A stretch of 5,530 nucleotides of DNA. Source: Gammaproteobacteria bacterium UBA4421. GTDB lineage: Bacteria; Pseudomonadota; Gammaproteobacteria; Pseudomonadales; Azotimanducaceae. The stretch spans positions 28,261-33,790 of the forward strand of contig DGQF01000047.1 in the NCBI GenBank assembly GCA_002389675.1, given 5' to 3'. Below the pieces are notes generated by a model that saw nothing but the letters and a program-made list of their open reading frames with translations, was not told the origin of the DNA and did no database searches. Both the position numbers and the translations under genes were made by a program. Positions 1 to 5,420 of the stretch are shown here, piece after piece; position 1 is the stretch's first letter, and each line of letters opens with the position of its first letter.

Positions 1-653
1 CTTCCACCGGCCCGGGCCGCGACGGCAACATTTTTTTTAGACGGCGCATATTCGTCTAGTTTCGATCGAATCGCCGCCATAGACCGCTTAATCGTACGAT
101 GATCCTTTGCCGGTGCAAGCTTGGTGAGCGAATCCTGCGTTGGCAATTCCACGTTGATACTCAACCGGTCAGCGTACCGTCCTGCAAGCAGAAGTAGCTC
201 GGCATCCGCATCAGGGATAGTTTTGAGATGAATATAACCCCTGAAATCATGCGTTTCTCGCAATTCCCGAGCAACCATTACCAGTTGCTCCATTGTATAG
301 GTTGGGCTTTGGATAATGCCGGAGGATAAAAAGAGCCCTTCGATATAATTCCGTTTATAGAAATCTAACGTCAGCTTAACCACTTCATCTGTCGTGAATC
401 GCGCCCTGGGCACGTTGCTGGAATTGCGGTTCACACAATAATGGCATTCGTACTGGCAAAAATTGGTGAGGAGAATTTTGAGCAGTGAAATACAGCGCCC
501 ATCTGGCGTATAGGAATGACAAATACCCATGCCCCCGGTTGAACCAATGCCTCGCCCAGAAGTGGAGTTTTTAGCACTCGCGCCACTAGATGCACAAGAT
601 GCGTCGTACTTTGCTGCATCGGCAAGAATTTCGAGTTTTTTGATCAACTGCAT
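1..653 (-). CDS. Radical SAM protein, putative DNA modification/repair type (UDG-linked), 5' part only
   Basis: The minus strand is open from ATG 651-653 to the left edge (217 codons, no stop), so this is the N-terminal half of a protein that I recall as about 400 residues in this family. Seen: the opening KKLEILADAAKYDASCASSG and the block GRGIG..GMGICHSYTPDGRCISLLKILLTNFC are hallmarks of the radical SAM family annotated as putative DNA modification/repair proteins. The 4Fe-4S cluster motif CxxxCxxC is C66, C70, C73. Three further cysteines (C20, C45, C54) lie before it. LFLSSGII (108-114) occupies the SAM-binding strand region, followed by HLKTIPDA (142-149) and RLSINVELP (163-171). Known: the family usually lies next to a small uracil-DNA-glycosylase-like partner, which would be past the left edge; substrate and reaction are not established. 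The start is chosen by the family N-terminus. No Shine-Dalgarno precedes it, and a LexA box lies one base upstream, implying SOS control. Confidence 0.93.
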   Translation of the reverse strand, partial: MQLIKKLEILADAAKYDASCASSGASAKNSTSGRGIGSTGGMGICHSYTPDGRCISLLKILLTNFCQYECHYCVNRNSSNVPRARFTTDEVVKLTLDFYKRNYIEGLFLSSGIIQSPTYTMEQLVMVARELRETHDFRGYIHLKTIPDADAELLLLAGRYADRLSINVELPTQDSLTKLAPAKDHRTIKRSMAAIRSKLDEYAPSKKNVAVAARAGG

Positions 654-654
654 A

Positions 655-674
655 TACTGATTATATATACAGTA
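655..674. promoter_or_regulatory. LexA (SOS) box upstream of the radical SAM gene
   Basis: On the minus strand the sequence is TACTGTATATATAATCAGTA. It matches 18 of 20 positions of the E. coli-type LexA consensus TACTGTATATATATACAGTA, including both CTG and CAG triads at the required 10-bp spacing and an AT-only centre. It ends one base before the ATG of the radical SAM gene and overlaps that gene's -10 element, a position suited to repression. Inference: LexA represses the gene and DNA damage induces it. The divergent transferase promoter is more than 85 bp away and is less likely to be controlled by this site. Confidence 0.85.
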
Positions 675-687
675 GTTGTTTTGTGAA
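660..687 (-). promoter_or_regulatory. Sigma70-type promoter of the radical SAM gene, leaderless geometry
   Basis: On the minus strand a -35 element TTCACA (682-687, 5/6 to consensus) is followed after 16 bp by a perfect -10 TATAAT (660-665). The ATG starts six bases downstream of the -10, so transcription would begin at or next to the start codon. That fits the absence of a Shine-Dalgarno sequence. The -10 lies inside the LexA box. Predicted from sequence only. Confidence 0.65.
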
Positions 688-761
688 GCGCTATTGCATG
701 GCGCATCACAAAAAACCGCTTGCGCCTGATACGCTATTCCCAAGAGCGGCCCCACGTTGGG

Positions 762-788
762 TTCAAATCAAACGCACGCTGCTATAAT
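762..788 (+). promoter_or_regulatory. Candidate promoter of the glutathione transferase-like gene
   Basis: A perfect TATAAT at 783-788 is preceded by a modest -35 candidate, TTCAAA at 762-767, with a short 15-bp spacer. A leader of about 48 nt would run to the ATG at 843. The -10 is convincing; the -35 is weak and could be another hexamer nearby. Confidence 0.45.
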
Positions 789-842
789 GTTGATGACATA
801 AAATTTTAACCATCAGCCCTAAGGGGACAAGGAACTACAGTC

Positions 843-1973
843 ATGCCCTCTACGCACCGGCTATACGCCATTACGCACTCGCTCTATTCTGGTCGTGCTC
901 GTGCTTACCTAATCAAACAGGGCATCGCTTTCCGGGAACTATCCACCGGTCACGAGAGTTTTAAAGCCGACGTGCTGCCCAAAGCAAAGCTACCTACCAT
1001 TCCGACTCTGGTGACCCCTACAGGTGAGGTAATTCGCGACGGCGCGGCTATTATTGAGCATTTTGAAGCAAAAACCGGGCGACCTTGTCGGCCGACTGGG
1101 CCACGCCAACGGGTACTCAGCGCGCTGTTTGATGTCATCGGAACAGATGGTCTCCTGCGACCGGCCATGCACTATCGGTGGAATTACAAAGACGCTAATT
1201 TAGCGTTTCTCAAGTACCATTTTTTACATTCTCAGCGGGATTTACCTCAGAGAGAGGAAAAAACCGAACACATGATGGAGCGCATGCAAAACGCGGCCCA
1301 GATGTTTGGCGTCACGTCACAATCAATGCCTATCGTCGAGTCGCTCTACCTTGACTTTCTTGACGCACTCAATTCTCACTTCAAACATTATCCTTATTTA
1401 TTGGGCTGGAAGCCTTGTATCGGTGACTTCGGACTACTTGGACCAATGTACGCCCATCTAGGAAGGGACCCGCATCCCGCCCAGATCATGCAACAGCGCG
1501 CGACAAGCGTTTACCGCTGGGTTGAGCGAATGAATCGAAATGATCAAGATGCCCCGGAATTTTTCAATCCAAGCTCGGGTTTTTTGGCCGATGACGAGAT
1601 CCCAGATACCCTTGTTGCGGTACTGCGCATATTAGCTGAGGACTTTGTTCCAGAAACGCGCTCGGCGGCCGCGAGCATTAATGCCTGGCTAGCAAAGCAT
1701 CACCCCGAGGACGGGGCAGCCGCAGTGGGTCGTTTGGCACACCCTTTGGGTAACGCCGAGTTTACGATACGCAACCAAACCATTCGTGCCGTAGCCCAGC
1801 CTTACCGGTTTTATCTATTACAGCGCGTACAGAGCGTTTATGAGGGACTATCTGCTGACGAGAAGCTGCAGGTAAAAAAGCTTCTCGATGCTTGTGGCAT
1901 GACAGAAATCCTGACCCTCACCCTCAACAAAACGCTGACTCGAATTGACAACCTCGAGGTCTGGCAGAGCTGA
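843..1973 (+). CDS. Glutathione S-transferase-like protein with long C-terminal extension
   Basis: A 376-residue protein. Seen: residues 5-76 form a thioredoxin-like GST N-domain. RLYAITHSLYSGRARAYL (6-23) carries the usual active-site loop, with S13, Y15 and S16 as candidates for thiol contact. LPTIPTLV holds the cis-proline P54, and the RDGAAIIEHFE region (66-75) matches the glutathione gamma-glutamyl-binding turn. The all-helical C-domain follows, with KPCIGDFGLLGPMY (190-203) matching the helix-6 N-cap motif around D195. Normal GSTs have 200-230 residues; the 120-plus residues after about 250 are an extra, mostly helical part found in a subset of long bacterial GST-like proteins. The ATG is preceded by AAGGA (829-833) with 9-nt spacing. 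Probable role: cytosolic glutathione-dependent conjugation or reduction, substrate unknown. It is divergent from the SOS-box gene, has its own promoter, and no clear terminator follows. Confidence 0.85.
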   Translation: MPSTHRLYAITHSLYSGRARAYLIKQGIAFRELSTGHESFKADVLPKAKLPTIPTLVTPTGEVIRDGAAIIEHFEAKTGRPCRPTGPRQRVLSALFDVIGTDGLLRPAMHYRWNYKDANLAFLKYHFLHSQRDLPQREEKTEHMMERMQNAAQMFGVTSQSMPIVESLYLDFLDALNSHFKHYPYLLGWKPCIGDFGLLGPMYAHLGRDPHPAQIMQQRATSVYRWVERMNRNDQDAPEFFNPSSGFLADDEIPDTLVAVLRILAEDFVPETRSAAASINAWLAKHHPEDGAAAVGRLAHPLGNAEFTIRNQTIRAVAQPYRFYLLQRVQSVYEGLSADEKLQVKKLLDACGMTEILTLTLNKTLTRIDNLEVWQS

Positions 1974-2074
1974 GTTTGCATCGCACCATCCCTACCAAAG
2001 AGCATCAAAACTCTGGCCCAACTAGCCTCCTTATTTTACCGTGCGGGCCTAAGGCCTAACACAGCGATATTAAG

Positions 2075-2331
2075 ATGAACATTTTATTAGGAACACATAT
2101 TCTGACGGGAACAATTGCCCTGCTTGGCGCAGCCGTGGCAATTCTATCGGCGAAAGAGAAACGGGTTCACATTCTTTCAGGCAGAGCGTACTTCTGGGGT
2201 ATGGCTACTATTTTTCTATCAGCTATAAGCATAAAACTGCTACGGGAAAAGAGCGGATCTCCAGACATCTGGGTAATATGATGGGGGGCACCATAGCCGT
2301 GATTACCGCTGTTTTGGTTGACAATGTGTAA
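2075..2331 (+). pseudogene. Remnant of a small multi-helix membrane protein, internally deleted and frameshifted
   Basis: The first 68 codons (2075-2281) encode two hydrophobic segments, about residues 5-24 and 40-57, joined by KRVHILSGRAYFWGM. This resembles the start of a family of uncharacterised four-to-six-helix membrane proteins that begin with a histidine-containing helix and a G-R-x-Y-F-W-x-M loop. The ORF then stops. In the next frame, from CAT at 2266, the sequence reads H-L-G-N then MMGGTIAVITAVLVDNV and stops at 2329-2331. That matches the last conserved block of the same family as I recall it (H-x-x-x-M-x-G-x-x-I-A-x-x-T-A-x-L-V-x-N). The middle helices, perhaps 80 residues, are missing, and so is the final tail. 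I infer an inactive gene with an internal deletion near 2235-2265. No good ribosome binding site precedes the ATG. The family assignment is from memory of the pattern. Confidence 0.6.
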
Positions 2332-2415
2332 GCTCGCTCCGATTACTGAGGGTGCTTAATCACGCGTGAAAACTCACAATCATCTTCAGCTCGGGTGTCT
2401 ACCCGGAGATATTAG

Positions 2416-2597
2416 TTAAAACCCTATAAAATCAATAGCTTATAAGAAATGCACGTCGCCATGCCGGTCAGTGACAAAACCAGCCTCTATAGCGACTCTA
2501 TGAGGGGCGCGCAGCACACTAGGGTGCTTGGGCCGCTTTATCGTTATTCCCACTCAACGAGTAATACCTGTGAAACGCTTGATCTGTAGGGTTTTAA
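2416..2597. repeat. Interval bounded by 11-bp inverted repeats (possible small non-coding element)
   Basis: TTAAAACCCTA at 2416-2426 is exactly inverted as TAGGGTTTTAA at 2587-2597, 160 bp apart. The 182-bp interval carries no gene. No target-site duplication is visible on the flanks, so a MITE-like identity is only a possibility. Confidence 0.3.
2546..2555. repeat. Left copy of direct repeat ATTCCCACTC (guaA-end-like, candidate attachment site)
   Basis: Read on the minus strand, this site is GTT GAG TGG GAA TAA (V-E-W-E-stop). It resembles the conserved 3' end of guaA (I-E-W-E-stop), which I recall as an integration site for genomic islands. The same 10 bp lie in the same orientation at 5372-5381, beyond the AT-rich genes. 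There is no upstream guaA-like reading frame here, so this would be an attachment remnant, not a gene end. Confidence 0.25.
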
Positions 2598-2688
2598 AAA
2601 GGTTTGTATTTGGAGAATATACAATGTCTGGGTTAACCACTGTGTGCGTCGACGATTAAAGTATTGATATTTCAAATGATTTATCCCT

Positions 2689-3249
2689 TCAGCGGAATGT
2701 TGTCATTTTCAAATACTCTTCTAAGTTATTTTCAATCCATTTTAGCTGTTCGGATTTACCATCCTGCAAATCCCCTCGCCGCAAAAGTCCAACTAACCCA
2801 TGAACAGACGCCCAAATGTTGACTGCTTTTATCATAAGCTTTTTATCTGACGCATCAGGCATGAAAGATTTCAGCCCTTCTAACAGCTCATCAAAAGATG
2901 CATTAGATTGAGCTTTTAAATCAGGATAAAGAGAAATATCTAAATTTGTACTCCCAAACATCAAATCATAAATGTGCGGGTAGTCCAATCCAAATCTTAT
3001 GTAATGAACTCCATAGCTAAAAAACTGTTCAACATCCTCGCTGCCTTTTGCAAGTGTTTCGAAACCCCTTTGCATCAACTCTGCCTTAAGGTCATCTTTA
3101 TTTTTAAAATGCCTGTAAAACGCAGTTCTTGAAACTCCAGCTTTCTGAGCAACCTTGCGCATATTCACTTTCTGCCAAGACTCTGCGTTACAGATCTCCC
3201 ATGCGATTTCAACAAGTTGCGCTTTCAGATTTTCTTTATGATAGCTCAA
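2689..3249 (-). CDS. TetR/AcrR-family transcriptional regulator with WHG C-terminal domain
   Basis: A 186-residue repressor. Seen: the N-terminus SYHKENLKAQLVEIAWEI matches the SYHHGNLR-type opening of one TetR subfamily. The helix-turn-helix lies at about 29-52, with VNMRKVAQKAGVS then RTAFYRHFKNKDDL, the recognition helix being around 39-46. The C-terminal ligand domain contains YPHIYDLMFG (90-99) and WASVHGL (146-152), the motifs of the WHG-type domain. The start is a TTG; no in-frame ATG occurs before M30 inside the HTH, and the family N-terminus supports TTG. No Shine-Dalgarno is visible, suggesting low expression. It diverges from the oxygenase gene and a 19-bp palindrome lies 9 bp upstream of its start, so autorepression and control of the neighbour are likely. 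The ligand is unknown; a hydrophobic or aromatic oxygenase substrate or product is a fair guess. Confidence 0.92.
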   Translation of the reverse strand: MSYHKENLKAQLVEIAWEICNAESWQKVNMRKVAQKAGVSRTAFYRHFKNKDDLKAELMQRGFETLAKGSEDVEQFFSYGVHYIRFGLDYPHIYDLMFGSTNLDISLYPDLKAQSNASFDELLEGLKSFMPDASDKKLMIKAVNIWASVHGLVGLLRRGDLQDGKSEQLKWIENNLEEYLKMTTFR

Positions 3250-3258
3250 AATAAATTT

Positions 3259-3277
3259 ATGTTGACAATGTCAACAT
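3259..3277. promoter_or_regulatory. Palindromic operator between the TetR-type gene and the oxygenase gene
   Basis: ATGTTGACAATGTCAACAT is a perfect inverted repeat with 9-bp arms around a single central A. It lies 9 bp from the regulator's TTG and 52 bp from the oxygenase ATG. Its length and position are typical of TetR-family operators. TTGACA inside it can act as a -35 in both directions, so a bound dimer would block both promoters. Confidence 0.82.
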
Positions 3278-3293
3278 CATTTCTCAGTATGTT
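3262..3293 (+). promoter_or_regulatory. Candidate promoter of the oxygenase gene
   Basis: A consensus -35 TTGACA (3262-3267) lies within the operator. Two -10 candidates follow: CAGTAT at 3285-3290 (17-bp spacing, 3/6) and TATGTT at 3288-3293 (20-bp spacing, 4/6). Transcription from either would give a leader of about 30 nt before ATG 3330 and exclude most of a GTG start at 3309. The exact -10 is uncertain. Confidence 0.45.
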
Positions 3294-3329
3294 ATCGTAG
3301 TAAACATAGTGCCGGGGTTGATAGCACCA

Positions 3330-4706
3330 ATGAACAGAAGAAAGTTTACAAAAGTTTCTAGCCTAAGCCTTGGCGGATTAGCCGTTGCAGGAATAGGACT
3401 AGACATGTCAGGGATTACAACAAAAAAGAATTATTACTTGCAGGGAAACTATGCTCCTGTGAAGAATCTTATTTCCGAGACAGCACTGAAGGTAACAGGA
3501 CAAATTCCCAGAGACTTGTCAGGTCTTTTTGTAAGAAATGGCCCAAATCCTATGTCCTCTGTGAATGAAAAAAAACATCATTGGTTCCTCGGAGCGGGCA
3601 TGCTCCACGGCATCAGATTAGATTCAGGTAATGCACTTTGGTATAAAAATAGACTTGTAGATGGCAATGATTCTAATGCCAATACAAGTGTCATCTCACA
3701 TGCAGGAAAAATCTACGCCATCGTTGAGGCTGGTGGTTACCCTGTAGAAATTGACCAGGATCTCAACTCACTAAATACCAAACCTTTTTACGGCGATAGA
3801 AACGCGGGTTTCACTGCACACCCTAAGATAGATCCAGATACTTACGAAATGCATGCCTTGTGCTATGACTACGCAAATAATTTTGACACTGTTGACTATG
3901 TAGTCATTGATCAAAATGGGTCGCACAAGAAAACTCAATCTCTACCTTTTGAGTCTAGGTCGATGCTGCATGACTGCGCAATTACTAAAAACTATATGTT
4001 GGTATTTGATTTATCAGTTGTTTTTGATTTTTATAAGCTCGGACGAGGATACTTCCCTTTTTCTTGGGATGATAACCATCAGTCTCGGATAGGCTTATTG
4101 GATAGAAATGAAGATTCAACTGCAGTTCAGTGGTTTGAGATTGATAGAACCTATTTTTTCCACACCTTTAACGCTCATGAAGACTCAAAAGGCAACGTCA
4201 TAGTGACTGCTGCAGCCTATGACAGATTATTTGATACTGACTGGAATGGCCCCTTTACTGAATCCCCCCCACAACTTACTCGATGGGCGTTAAACACAGC
4301 TTCTGGCCGCGCCACGAAATCTAAGCTGGATGATAGAGCTGTGGAGTTTCCTAGAATTCATCCACATTTTGTCGGCAGGTCCAATCAGTATGGGTATGCG
4401 CTAGCATCTTCAAATACACCTCAACCTGATTTTAAAGAAATTGTGAAGTACGACTTCAAGAATAATACCTCTGAAGTTTATGAATATGGATCTGGGAAAT
4501 TTGGTGCTGAACCCGTATTTGTAGCAGCTGAGGGCGCTCAGTCAGAAGACGAGGGCTACCTATTGTCTCTTGTATATAACCAAAAAACTGATAAGAGTGA
4601 TTTGATAATTCTAAATGCTAAGGAACCCCAAACAGGTCCGTTAGCGACAATACACTTGCCTCAAAGAGTGCCCTTTGGATTCCATGGGGATTGGGTAAAT
4701 GTTTAA
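3330..4706 (+). CDS. Carotenoid/stilbene cleavage oxygenase (RPE65 family) with Tat signal
   Basis: A 458-residue non-haem iron(II) dioxygenase that would split an alkene double bond of a carotenoid, apocarotenoid or lignostilbene into two carbonyl products. Seen: the four iron ligands are H164 (TAHPK), H214 (MLHDCAIT), H278 (FFHTFNAHED) and H452 (PFGFHGDW). The second-shell glutamates fit E133 (VEAGG), E339 (EFPRIHP) and E394 (EPVFV). The family blocks LFVRNGPNP, GAGMLHG and LIILNAKEP are present, and the length is normal. The N-terminus MNRRKFTKVSSLSLGGLAV is a twin-arginine signal (R3 R4), so the folded enzyme is probably exported to the periplasm. ATG 3330 is chosen over an in-frame GTG at 3309 because it places the Tat motif right after Met; the GTG has no ribosome site, and the ATG has only a weak GGGG 12 nt upstream. 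It diverges from the TetR-type regulator and shares its operator. Substrate cannot be told from sequence. Confidence 0.93.
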   Translation: MNRRKFTKVSSLSLGGLAVAGIGLDMSGITTKKNYYLQGNYAPVKNLISETALKVTGQIPRDLSGLFVRNGPNPMSSVNEKKHHWFLGAGMLHGIRLDSGNALWYKNRLVDGNDSNANTSVISHAGKIYAIVEAGGYPVEIDQDLNSLNTKPFYGDRNAGFTAHPKIDPDTYEMHALCYDYANNFDTVDYVVIDQNGSHKKTQSLPFESRSMLHDCAITKNYMLVFDLSVVFDFYKLGRGYFPFSWDDNHQSRIGLLDRNEDSTAVQWFEIDRTYFFHTFNAHEDSKGNVIVTAAAYDRLFDTDWNGPFTESPPQLTRWALNTASGRATKSKLDDRAVEFPRIHPHFVGRSNQYGYALASSNTPQPDFKEIVKYDFKNNTSEVYEYGSGKFGAEPVFVAAEGAQSEDEGYLLSLVYNQKTDKSDLIILNAKEPQTGPLATIHLPQRVPFGFHGDWVNV

Positions 4707-4707
4707 G

Positions 4708-5136
4708 TTAAGATTTAAACGAGCAACTCAAATATCTTAGACTATCTCGACCGTTTGTATCTGCAGAACCCCTATCTTCTAAGGATTTTCGTCGACCCCT
4801 TAACTGCCAGCCAATAGTTACGCTACTAAAATAGTTACTATTATCCAATATTTTCAGGTTGAGCTTTTCAGCAATAGTCTGATCAATAACTGTGGGTGAG
4901 CCAGTATCGAACACAAACTCGCCAGTGAAATCGTTTATGCTCGCTGTTAAATGGAGCATTCCACTTCGAATTTGGAGAGGCATTGAAGTAACAACTTCAT
5001 CACGTTCGATCTTTATGGGTTTCGACAGTGCATCACGCAAAACCTCTGTCCCCACTTGCGCTTCCACACCCATTGCACAGCAGCCTAAAAAAAGAGTCAG
5101 CCAAGCCAAATAAGCTCGCTGCCTGATATCACTCAT
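4708..5136 (-). CDS. Secreted retropepsin-like aspartic protease, short and possibly truncated
   Basis: A 142-residue ORF from ATG 5134-5136; an in-frame TTG at 5172 would add 12 residues ahead of the signal peptide and is less likely. Seen: a signal peptide of about 26 residues (positive MSDIRQR, hydrophobic core AYLAWLTLFLG, cleavage after VEA). A beta-rich segment SMPLQIRSGMLHLTASIND follows, then GEFVFDTGSPTVID with the catalytic D77-T78-G79. Retropepsin-like proteases are single-domain aspartic proteases acting as dimers, here presumably in the periplasm. Only 63 residues follow DTG, and the last 40 (rich in R, S, D, G) show no clear second hydrophobic-Gly motif, so the C-terminus looks lost or degraded. 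The stop codon lies one base from that of the convergent oxygenase gene, consistent with a junction created when the segment was assembled. Activity is doubtful. GGA about 12 nt upstream is a weak ribosome site. Confidence 0.6.
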   Translation of the reverse strand: MSDIRQRAYLAWLTLFLGCCAMGVEAQVGTEVLRDALSKPIKIERDEVVTSMPLQIRSGMLHLTASINDFTGEFVFDTGSPTVIDQTIAEKLNLKILDNSNYFSSVTIGWQLRGRRKSLEDRGSADTNGRDSLRYLSCSFKS

Positions 5137-5371
5137 ATTCAGGCCGTTCCAAAAGAGATTGGCATAGCTCAATTTGTTTTCGGACGTTTGAGCGTTTTAT
5201 GTCTCTCCTCGAGCAGCTTTGTTTTCTTTTCTATCATTGCAATTCAATCGTAGAGAAACTTTGTAACTTTTCTTGTAACAATCCCTCCAAAAACCGCATT
5301 AGTGCGTCAATTGGGTCAAAAGTTTGTAACTACAAAAGTCAGTAAATATGCGGGGTTCAACCAACCCACTC

Positions 5372-5381
5372 ATTCCCACTC
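5372..5381. repeat. Right copy of direct repeat ATTCCCACTC (guaA-end-like, candidate attachment site)
   Basis: Minus-strand reading gives ATG GAG TGG GAA TGA (M-E-W-E-stop), very close to the guaA 3' end. It is in the same orientation as the copy at 2546-2555, with the AT-rich tetR-oxygenase-protease segment between. No guaA coding sequence precedes it. A 10-bp repeat can occur by chance in a window of this size. Confidence 0.25.
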
Positions 5382-5399
5382 CATAGTGGTGTTCGCAAG

Positions 5400-5420
5400 A
5401 GCCCTTGTAAACAAAGGGCT
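5400..5420. other. Hairpin AGCCCTT / AAGGGCT
   Basis: Two 7-bp arms (5400-5406 and 5414-5420) enclose a 7-nt loop, GTAAACA. No T-run follows on either strand, so it is not a standard intrinsic terminator. It lies between the third and fourth TTGTAAC repeats and could be a structural or protein-binding element. Confidence 0.4.

Larger units (their letters stand above)
2332..2688. other. Gene-free stretch between the membrane-protein remnant and the tetR-type gene
   Basis: All three forward frames hit stops soon after 2331 and I found no convincing coding remnant on either strand. The stretch holds two small GC-rich hairpins (2392-2405 and 2513-2528), an 11-bp inverted repeat (2416-2426 and 2587-2597), an ATTCCCACTC site (2546-2555), and an AT-rich hairpin at 2604-2624. 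Composition becomes clearly AT-rich towards the right end. It probably contains the edge of the accessory segment. Confidence 0.6.

Noticed and set aside
431..625. 64-codon minus-strand ORF
   Set aside because: It is an out-of-frame shadow of the radical SAM gene, which has a clear family protein in the other frame.
950..1172. Two overlapping minus-strand ORFs within the transferase gene
   Set aside because: Shadows opposite a strongly supported coding frame; no recognisable protein features.
2046..2060. GCCTAAC as half of an integron attC site
   Set aside because: No matching GTTAGGC-type partner or attC-like folded region is present, and no integrase is seen.
2317..2327. GTTGACAATGT, identical to one and a half arms of the operator at 3261-3271
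   Set aside because: It lacks the second arm, lies in coding-derived sequence of the membrane-protein remnant, and 11-bp matches are expected by chance in 5.5 kb.
2392..2405. Hairpin CGGGT-GTCT-ACCCG as a terminator
   Set aside because: The stem is only 5-6 bp and no T-run follows on either strand.
2513..2528. Hairpin AGCAC / GTGCT
   Set aside because: Short stem, no T-run, no gene end nearby.
2592..2624. Terminator for the TetR-type gene: TTGTAT / ATACAA hairpin followed by TTTTT on the minus strand
   Set aside because: The stem is six A/T-rich pairs, too weak, and three bases separate it from the T-run; possible but not supported well enough to list.
3907..4092. 61-codon plus-strand ORF inside the oxygenase gene
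   Set aside because: Alternate frame of a gene with intact catalytic motifs.
4892..5113. 73-codon plus-strand ORF opposite the protease ORF
   Set aside because: The minus strand has a signal peptide and DTGS motif; this frame has neither recognisable domain nor ribosome site.
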